Below are positions 58,896 to 64,000 of a DNA stretch of 64,000 nucleotides, piece by piece. Position 1 is the stretch's first letter. Each line of letters starts with the position of its first letter. Position numbers and translations under genes: made by a program. The notes beneath the pieces are model-generated. The model saw only the letters and a list, made by a program, of their open reading frames with translations. It was not told the DNA's origin and did no database searches. Origin of the DNA: Fibrella forsythiae (GTDB taxonomy: Bacteria; Bacteroidota; Bacteroidia; Cytophagales; Spirosomataceae); NCBI RefSeq assembly GCF_017353175.1, contig NZ_JAFMYW010000001.1, forward strand, positions 310,001 through 374,000, given 5' to 3'.

Positions 58896-59392
58896 GATAA
58901 TTTTTTTAGAAGGGTGTTAAGCTCAGCGACGGCGATGTTATCGGCTACAGGGTGCCAGCGCCGCTTTGACATGTTGGCCAAAATCTCGCAGACTGATAGC
59001 CCACCCCGCTCATTGAGTCGTTGAAGGCTCTGACCATGGTTACGCTGCGCCCACTCTTCATTTAACAAACGCATCGGAACGTATTCTGGGCAGGCGGCTA
59101 TTGCCAGGGCAGTATCCTGACTAAGAACCTTCATCATTGGCTCCTCTTCAACGGGCTCCTCGGCACGGACTGTTACTGTCACTTCTTTCTTGACAGTCTC
59201 CAGATTGGTAAGTTTCGCAAAGCGTACGCACAGTTCACCCACCAGCAAATCATAGTCATCGTTTGGCCGGGCTGGAATATACCGAGAAGGAATTTTACCC
59301 GTCTGATAGATCTGGTCGGTGAGTTGGTCTACCTTTTGGACCAGTTCCTCATTAGTGAGGGTGCATAACTCAAATTGTACGATGGCATTCAT
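58892..59392 (-). CDS. Early-region protein, unknown (166 aa)
   Basis: 166 residues, helical (TNEELVQKVDQLTDQIYQTG; LLNEEWAQRNHGQSLQRLNE; ADNIAVAELNTLLKKLS). It overlaps both neighbours by 4 bases (ATGA). Not recognised. Confidence 0.55.
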   Translation of the reverse strand: MNAIVQFELCTLTNEELVQKVDQLTDQIYQTGKIPSRYIPARPNDDYDLLVGELCVRFAKLTNLETVKKEVTVTVRAEEPVEEEPMMKVLSQDTALAIAACPEYVPMRLLNEEWAQRNHGQSLQRLNERGGLSVCEILANMSKRRWHPVADNIAVAELNTLLKKLS

Positions 59393-59814
59393 GTTGTTTC
59401 GGTTGACTTGGTTGATTGACCCATGATGAAATTAGCCTGAACTCCCTCGTCAATGCCCTTTTTAGTCAGTGACAGGTGAACCCCGGTACCCTCGCCGATC
59501 TTGGCGTACTCGAAAATGGAATCCAGGCCAAAGAACTGGCAGACCCGGGCCTCGATATCCTCGTGAGTCAGTTTCCCTTTTTTGAAAAAGTCTACTTTCT
59601 TCAGCGCCCTGACGGTGGCAGGCGGGAAGTGATGGTCAATGAACTGATTAATCAACTGCATCAGCTTGGCATCGCGGTGTTCTTTGTACTGACGCAGGTC
59701 TACCAGCGTGTATTGCCGGCCATACTGGCTGATGTAGTCCATCAGCGTATCGAGTTCAGCCTTGGTAGTACACGCCTGGATTTCGGCCAGCAGCGTATCG
59801 ATTGGTTTTACCAT
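59389..59814 (-). CDS. Early-region protein, unknown (141 aa)
   Basis: 141 residues from the ATG at 59814 (MVKPIDTLLAEIQACTTKAE); an upstream start would overlap the LytTR gene for 160 bases. The C-terminus has a winged-helix look (GVHLSLTKKGIDEGVQANFI). Overlaps neighbours by 4 and 7 bases. Not recognised. Confidence 0.55.
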   Translation of the reverse strand: MVKPIDTLLAEIQACTTKAELDTLMDYISQYGRQYTLVDLRQYKEHRDAKLMQLINQFIDHHFPPATVRALKKVDFFKKGKLTHEDIEARVCQFFGLDSIFEYAKIGEGTGVHLSLTKKGIDEGVQANFIMGQSTKSTETT

Positions 59815-60200
59815 AGTTGTGTCGGAGGGTTGGTTACAGACCCCATGGCCCACTGCCGCAGTACCGGTACCAGGTAGTTGACCCGGGTGGTAGCGATGGG
59901 CAGGATAGCGCCTGATTGCATGATCACTTTTAGCCCGCGCAGATCCACCTCCCGAATATGAGCCGAATTGCACAGGTATCGGCTGTGCAGCCGAATGAAC
60001 CCCTCACCAACCTTGCTGAGCATGCCCCCCATGGGGCTGGCGATCAAATGGGTGCTTTTGTCGGTAAAGTGGAGGTAGCAATAGTTGCTGTCAGATTTCA
60101 GGTATTCGATCTGGCTGGCGGGCACGAAGGCTCGATGCCCCTGCTTCATGATGCGCACCTGTATTGTGCCTTTATCCTGTTTATGACTGATTTGACTCAT
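59808..60200 (-). CDS. LytTR-domain DNA-binding regulator
   Basis: 130 residues from the ATG at 60200. Residues 18-110 fit LytTR: VPASQIEYLKSDSNYCYLHF, then GEGFIRLHSRYLCNSAHIRE and VDLRGLKVIMQSGAILPIAT. There is no receiver domain, unlike AgrA/LytR response regulators. A stand-alone LytTR protein in a phage early region is a candidate for a phage or host-borrowed transcription switch. Confidence 0.82.
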   Translation of the reverse strand: MSQISHKQDKGTIQVRIMKQGHRAFVPASQIEYLKSDSNYCYLHFTDKSTHLIASPMGGMLSKVGEGFIRLHSRYLCNSAHIREVDLRGLKVIMQSGAILPIATTRVNYLVPVLRQWAMGSVTNPPTQLW

Positions 60201-60273
60201 TTTATTGCAGAAAAGGCGCATTCTCATGCACGTTTTGCCGGTTTGGTTGCACGAATTGTCAATACTGTTGCAG

Positions 60274-60537
60274 TTAGTTTAACTGACCCTGATCGATGTG
60301 AATGCCGTAGTAGAGAGCCGACTTAAGGGCATGAACAAGCGAGGCATCATATACCAGCAGCCGGTACCGGGCGCGACCGTTGGCCAGTGGCGTACGTACG
60401 CCGGTTGTCTTTCCGTCGGCAAAGAGATGAGGGAAGACATGCCGCTTGAAGGAGGTATCAACAACGGCACTAAGCTCCATAACGACCTCACTTAGACCAG
60501 GATTAAGTCTATCCGTTTTAATCTTGAATTGGTTCAT
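60274..60537 (-). CDS. Early-region protein, unknown (87 aa)
   Basis: 87 residues (MNQFKIKTDRLNPGLSEVVM; FADGKTTGVRTPLANGRARY). Small alpha/beta. Overlaps the upstream gene by 4 bases. Not recognised. Confidence 0.5.
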   Translation of the reverse strand: MNQFKIKTDRLNPGLSEVVMELSAVVDTSFKRHVFPHLFADGKTTGVRTPLANGRARYRLLVYDASLVHALKSALYYGIHIDQGQLN

Positions 60538-60722
60538 GGTGTTGAGATTTTACGCAGTAATCGACCAATCACGTTCGCTACCAGGCCGCTGTCAAACCTG
60601 ACCAGCATTGATCCATTACGCCCCCGGATGCACTTGCCCCGCTCATCACGCACGGCCGTGCAGGTAGCGCCTTTCAGCACCTCATCGGTGTAGCGGTCTC
60701 CGAGGTATTTGTAACGAGTCAT
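60534..60722 (-). CDS. Early-region protein, unknown (62 aa)
   Basis: 62 residues, basic (TRYKYLGDRYTDEVLKGATC, KCIRGRNGSMLVRFDSGLVA). SH3-like beta pattern. 2 bases after the DUF4031 gene, 4-base overlap with the next. Not recognised. Confidence 0.5.
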   Translation of the reverse strand: MTRYKYLGDRYTDEVLKGATCTAVRDERGKCIRGRNGSMLVRFDSGLVANVIGRLLRKISTP

Positions 60723-60724
60723 AG

Positions 60725-60994
60725 CTACTTCTGAAATAGCGGGTGGCCTGGTCTTTTTGCCAGCATTCTGCCCAGCTCCATAAACGTGACTTCCTGTGCG
60801 CCCAGTTGAAGGGCCTTCGCCTTTTTAGTTTGGCAGACGTCGAAGTGCTCATTGTAAGTACCCACGTCCTGAATCCATTTACGGGCAACGCCAATCTTAT
60901 CGGCCATCTGGAGCAGTTCATCTGTCGTGTCGGCAATCATATGACACATTTTCATGCCGCGATAGGGTGCGTTAAAGCTGTCGACGTAGACCAT
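60725..60994 (-). CDS. DUF4031-family protein
   Basis: 89 residues. MVYVD start, MCHMIADTTDELLQMADKIG, WIQDVGTYNEHFDVC and KAKALQLGAQEVTFMELGRM match DUF4031, a small family common in phages and of unknown function. Complete by length. One base after the ASCH gene. Confidence 0.8.
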   Translation of the reverse strand: MVYVDSFNAPYRGMKMCHMIADTTDELLQMADKIGVARKWIQDVGTYNEHFDVCQTKKAKALQLGAQEVTFMELGRMLAKRPGHPLFQK

Positions 60995-60995
60995 C

Positions 60996-61442
60996 TTACC
61001 TCGCTGCAGATTGACTTATGAGCGTTTTCAGATAATCAGGGTAGACGCTGGGCAATAGCTGTGAGGGATCAGGTACGTAGAACTCCACATCAGCGGGCAC
61101 ATCCGCTTCCCAAATGCCCAACGCTCCCTTTACCGGAAATTTGCGGGTAAGCCAGCGCAGGTCTTCCAGTATCAATGCCCAGGCATTATCGAAAAGCTCA
61201 ATGCACGCATCTGCTTCATGATATCCTGTCATCGGTACGATATCTACGACATTGGCCACACAAACAGCTAAGCCTGCGTTTGGCGTTCGTGACGTCGCCG
61301 AGGCCGTAAACAGAGTATCACCCCGATGTTTAGGACGGTTCCAGTTTCGGCGCGTTTCGATCGTTTTGATCTTGTATTCGACCAGTGTCAACCAAGGAAC
61401 TGGATTCTTTGGTGCATCATCTTGAAGCGTGATAGCTTTCAT
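60996..61442 (-). CDS. ASCH-domain protein
   Basis: 148 residues. ASCH features: KAITLQDD start, YKIKTIETRRNWNRPKHRGD (Lys-x-Glu-x-Arg and RG loop), CVANVVDIVPMTGYHEADAC and the KFPVKGALGIW end. ASCH (PUA-like) domains bind RNA or modified nucleotides; in phages they accompany early genes. Confidence 0.78.
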   Translation of the reverse strand: MKAITLQDDAPKNPVPWLTLVEYKIKTIETRRNWNRPKHRGDTLFTASATSRTPNAGLAVCVANVVDIVPMTGYHEADACIELFDNAWALILEDLRWLTRKFPVKGALGIWEADVPADVEFYVPDPSQLLPSVYPDYLKTLISQSAAR

Positions 61443-61443
61443 T

Positions 61444-61608
61444 TTATGTGATGGTTATGTGATTAGCCCGCACAATCGTAGCATACGAAAGGCACTGGCG
61501 GTCCTGGAAATCCCCCAGTTGTATTGATCGGCTTGACCTATGTTCAGCCAGTACCTTGAAATAGTTAGGTAGCAGGCCATGAACATCGCCAATTAATAAT
61601 GTCTTCAT
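61444..61608 (-). pseudogene. Truncated metallophosphoesterase, N-terminal fragment
   Basis: 54 residues (MKTLLIGDVHGLLPNYFKVL ... SIQLGDFQDRQCLSYATIVR). GDVHG and the LGDF Asp are the first two metal motifs of calcineurin-like phosphoesterases (about 200 residues); the GNHD and GHxH parts are missing. The ATG overlaps the upstream stop (ATGA), so it is still in the operon. Remnant after deletion. Confidence 0.7.
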
Positions 61609-62246
61609 AGACCTGCTTTTGAGGATACGTTTTGGTGAGCGCTTGTTAGAAAAAAGTGGCCGTCACGAAACTCGATTCCGGTAATTACCTGGGTGCGGAC
61701 GTATTTGAGCAGCGACGATTTCAACGAGGCGGCTGAGGTGTAATGCCCGCATTTATCGAAAACCTGCTTGTGGGTCAGCCCATCCGGATGCCTGCTCAAC
61801 TCGCGCTTCATCGTCTCAACAAACCACGAGAACGATGTCCATCGATCCGACTGAACACCGGCCCGGTTTAGTTTGCAGAATTCGGGTAGCTTGGGACGTG
61901 TGATACGGCGATGAAGCCGGGGCGCTAAAGCCTCGCAAACATTACTCTGTTCCGTCTTGCCGGTCGTCAGAATGCCGATGCCATATTCTTTGCAAATCTG
62001 GTAGGCAAAGCTTCCCCGGCTGATTTGGGGAACGGCTACATAGCTGTAATGCGAATAGTACAGGTTTTTAGCCGCCTGCTCAATGACAGACAGGCCAAAA
62101 CTGACTTTGCATTCAATCGCTATGATGATTGTCCCCTGCTTGATGACAACATCGATAATACCAGCGCAAGGCACTTCACAGAACACTTCATTGCCCGGCA
62201 GTTGAAAGAACTGCACTACTTTATCACCTATCTCGGTCTCTTTCAT
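61605..62246 (-). CDS. PD-(D/E)xK-like nuclease with winged-helix C-terminus
   Basis: 213 residues. Residues 20-60 show the nuclease core: GIIDVVIKQGTIIIAIECKV (Asp...Glu-x-Lys) then SFGLSVIEQAAKNLYYSHYS. The C-terminal 80 residues look like a DNA-binding winged helix (HPDGLTHKQVFDKCGHYTSA). Likely cuts or processes DNA in phage replication or recombination. Confidence 0.72.
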   Translation of the reverse strand: MKETEIGDKVVQFFQLPGNEVFCEVPCAGIIDVVIKQGTIIIAIECKVSFGLSVIEQAAKNLYYSHYSYVAVPQISRGSFAYQICKEYGIGILTTGKTEQSNVCEALAPRLHRRITRPKLPEFCKLNRAGVQSDRWTSFSWFVETMKRELSRHPDGLTHKQVFDKCGHYTSAASLKSSLLKYVRTQVITGIEFRDGHFFLTSAHQNVSSKAGL

Positions 62247-62259
62247 TCGTACTACTCGA

Positions 62260-62538
62260 TTAGACTGGCCACTCGGCCGGGCGGTTGGTTAATGCGGCAA
62301 TCAGATGTTTGTGTAAGTCAATCGGTTCAGTGATTGGGGCAAACGTTTGGGTACTCTCGATTGGGCTACCGTCACGCAGGCTAATGCTGGTCTGACGGTA
62401 GGGAGACCGCTCGACTAAACACTCTCCCTTTTCTAAAATCGTTACCCGGACAATGACCCCGGGCAGTGACGGATGATGACCAACGATGATCTGCTGATGC
62501 GGGACTGCCTTGGCTTGCTTGACTCGTTTTTTCGCCAT
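62260..62538 (-). CDS. Small basic early protein, unknown
   Basis: 92 residues, Lys-rich start (MAKKRVKQAKAVPHQQIIVG) and a beta middle (VIVRVTILEKGECLVERSPY). It begins 27 bases after a CTTCA-NNN-TGAAG palindrome, so it may be first in the early operon. Not recognised. Confidence 0.55.
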   Translation of the reverse strand: MAKKRVKQAKAVPHQQIIVGHHPSLPGVIVRVTILEKGECLVERSPYRQTSISLRDGSPIESTQTFAPITEPIDLHKHLIAALTNRPAEWPV

Positions 62539-62564
62539 GTCGATAAAATGTAAAATATAGATAA

Positions 62565-62581
62565 GTCTTCACTATGAAGAC
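62565..62581. promoter_or_regulatory. Phage operon palindrome upstream of early operon
   Basis: GTCTTCA-CTA-TGAAGAC: perfect 7-base arms, 27 bases upstream of the 62538 ATG. Confidence 0.6.
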
Positions 62582-62621
62582 CAAAATGAACAAAAAAATA
62601 GCTGGCTTTCTGATAAACAGC

Positions 62622-63176
62622 TTACCAAAGTGCGCACAATGTACTTAGTCGCAGGGCCATTAATTGGGGACTAACCTGACACCGATCGGCTACCGATAGC
62701 AGCAGATCCGCCCGCAGATAGTCGGCCGGGTTCGCACATTTCTGAATCGCTACCAGCACCAGGTCAGCAGGCATCAACAGGGCGGCGGCAAAGGCGTTGG
62801 CCTCCCGTTCCTGCTCCATCTCACTGCGACTTTTGTGGTCGAGTGCACTGATACCGAAAATGGTGTAGTAATTGGCGCTCACCTCGGGGCGGGCCATGTA
62901 TTCAAAATGTTCGAGCACATGATGCCCCATTGAGTGGGCAATAGCAAACCGGCCCACGGTACGCGTGGGCAGCTGATCATTATAACCAATGCGTACCCGG
63001 CCATCGTCACTCCTGAGCATACAGCCGGTTATCTCATCACCAAAATCAAACCCGATCAAATCAATATCCAATGATTTAGCCACTTTGGGCAGATTCACCG
63101 GGAGTTGATAGGCTTGAGCATGCATCAGTGTTTTACTGGCTAGTGCTTCGATCTGCGTTTGTCGTTTACGAGTCAT
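62622..63176 (-). CDS. ImmA/IrrE-like protein with altered zinc motif
   Basis: 184 residues from the ATG at 63176. Overall ImmA/IrrE (DUF955) pattern: IDLIGFDFGDEITGCMLRSD, GRFAIAHSMGHHVLEHFEYM, REANAFAAALLMPADLV. The HExGH metal motif reads HSMGH, so the catalytic Glu is Ser, while the distal EREANAFAAALLMP is kept. It may bind but not cut its target. ImmA-type proteases relieve repression by cleaving CI-type repressors. Confidence 0.8.
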   Translation of the reverse strand: MTRKRQTQIEALASKTLMHAQAYQLPVNLPKVAKSLDIDLIGFDFGDEITGCMLRSDDGRVRIGYNDQLPTRTVGRFAIAHSMGHHVLEHFEYMARPEVSANYYTIFGISALDHKSRSEMEQEREANAFAAALLMPADLVLVAIQKCANPADYLRADLLLSVADRCQVSPQLMALRLSTLCALW

Positions 63177-63186
63177 TAGAGCTGCT

Positions 63187-63480
63187 TTATTCGTTGCCAA
63201 TTACTTTATAATGCTCGGTCATAAGCTCTCTCACATAGCTGATGTGGTGAGCTTTACGACCCCGTACCCAGTCGACTGTATCAATCATCATGAGTGTGTA
63301 GGCCAGTCGTTCTTCATACACAAATAGTTCGTGCTCGGCCTCCCGCTCCAGATCAATGCCCAACGTTGAGGCGTAAGCCGCTGTCTGTTTGGCATCATTA
63401 ATTTTCCCGTTTAATTGATGCACAATGTGATACAATTTGTCGATCAGCTTTTGAACATCGATGGGGTGAGGGGTTTCCAT
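63187..63480 (-). CDS. Early-region helical protein, unknown (97 aa)
   Basis: 97 residues, helical (DVQKLIDKLYHIVHQLNGKI; LEREAEHELFVYEERLAYTL). It ends 11 bases before the ImmA-like ATG. Not recognised. Confidence 0.5.
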   Translation of the reverse strand: METPHPIDVQKLIDKLYHIVHQLNGKINDAKQTAAYASTLGIDLEREAEHELFVYEERLAYTLMMIDTVDWVRGRKAHHISYVRELMTEHYKVIGNE

Positions 63481-63491
63481 GTTGAACTGAT

Positions 63492-63863
63492 CTATTTACG
63501 GTTACAGGGCAGGCATTTCCGGTTCATGGAGTGGTGTCTGGCTTTGGCCGGCAGCGGTCTACCCAGTGATTTGGGTACGTTCGGTGGGCGTTCATAGGGT
63601 AGCATACACGCCTCCGACTTACCATACACTGCCATTTTAGCGAATGCTTCTTTGAGGTTACCAACTTTATCCTCTAGGGTCATTACCCTTGATCGTAGGT
63701 CATCAGCGAAAAGCTCGATTTCGCAAGGCTCCTGATGATGCGCCTCTAGTCGTTCAATTAGCTGGGTTGGAATAAGCTGGGTAACACTCAGCCCAGACAA
63801 TGCACAGGCAAAGTGGATCTGGCTAACAACGGCAGAGCTGCCTATGACGAAAATCTTTTTCAT
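63492..63863 (-). CDS. Early-region protein, unknown (123 aa)
   Basis: 123 residues with a Rossmann-like opening (MKKIFVIGSSAVVSQIHFAC), a coiled coil (MTLEDKVGNLKEAFAKMAVY) and a basic C-terminus with CLPC. Its ATG overlaps the stop of the partial gene at the edge. Not recognised. Confidence 0.5.
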   Translation of the reverse strand: MKKIFVIGSSAVVSQIHFACALSGLSVTQLIPTQLIERLEAHHQEPCEIELFADDLRSRVMTLEDKVGNLKEAFAKMAVYGKSEACMLPYERPPNVPKSLGRPLPAKARHHSMNRKCLPCNRK

Positions 63864-64000
63864 AATTCAGGTTCAGGTAGATCAATGATCCGAACGACGG
63901 TCATAATGGGCTGGCGGCCAATCAGTGTAATTTGTTCGTAATGAGGCTTACCAATAATAGCTTCCGTATCATCGACGATGACCTTCTGATTCTTAAGGGC
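63860..64000 (-). CDS. Partial early gene, C-terminal end only
   Basis: Reads in from the right edge: ALKNQKVIVDDTEAIIGKPH ... TVVRIIDLPEPEL, stop overlapping the next ATG (ATGA). Beta-rich; not recognised. Confidence 0.55.
   Translation of the reverse strand, partial: ALKNQKVIVDDTEAIIGKPHYEQITLIGRQPIMTVVRIIDLPEPEL

Overview
The window reads as part of the genome of a tailed phage or prophage (siphovirus-like, Caudoviricetes) of a Bacteroidota host, most likely a Cytophagales/Spirosoma-type bacterium. That host guess rests on three things: start codons lack Shine-Dalgarno sequences, two promoters match the Bacteroidota -7 box TAnnTTTG, and the proteins have the general style of that group. 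No integrase, tRNA, rRNA or ordinary host gene is visible, and both window edges cut phage-type genes, so prophage and free phage cannot be told apart here.

Layout. (1) 1-14.3 kb, minus strand: tail tip, receptor-binding, hub, Dit-like and tape-measure genes. (2) 14.4-36.7 kb: an AT-rich accessory island of about 22 kb. It sits between the tape measure and the tail assembly chaperone, two genes that are normally adjacent. (3) 36.8-42.1 kb, minus strand: tail assembly chaperone with a probable -1 frameshift, tail tube, head-tail joining proteins, major capsid, decoration and scaffold. (4) 42.2-54.5 kb, plus strand: small membrane and lipoprotein genes (probable lysis cassette), GH19 endolysin, terminase small and large subunits, portal, and a MuF-type head protein with a GNAT-like C-terminal domain. 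(5) 54.5-64 kb, minus strand: early genes, including a Cro/CI-like regulator, GIY-YIG protein, adenine methylase, LytTR regulator, ASCH, DUF4031, a PD-(D/E)xK-like nuclease and an ImmA/IrrE-like protein.

The island has a composite architecture. Its two ends carry the same regulatory module in inverted orientation: XRE regulator, conserved leader, two small genes, AntA antirepressor, GIY-YIG endonuclease, HNH endonuclease. Between them lie single cargo genes or short operons: an HExxH metalloprotease, a RES/Xre toxin-antitoxin pair, lipoproteins, an all-helical protein, a four-helix membrane protein with coiled coils, a DUF4145 protein, and a three-gene operon of two class III nucleotide cyclases plus a membrane effector that resembles Pycsar anti-phage systems. 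A Phd/RelE toxin-antitoxin pair lies just outside. Cargo units are punctuated by near-identical terminator hairpins and by a structured element present in two copies whose stems covary. A broken copy of the tape-measure 5' end in mid-island shows that the island grew by recombination at this locus.

A palindrome of the form CTTCA-NNN-TGAAG occurs just upstream of five separate transcription units (and of the broken tape-measure copy). It is probably the operator or promoter element that ties the phage operons together. The best candidate for an undescribed system is the two-cyclase Pycsar-like operon at 29.4-31.7 kb. In it each cyclase has kept a different part of the catalytic residue set, which suggests an obligate heterodimer.
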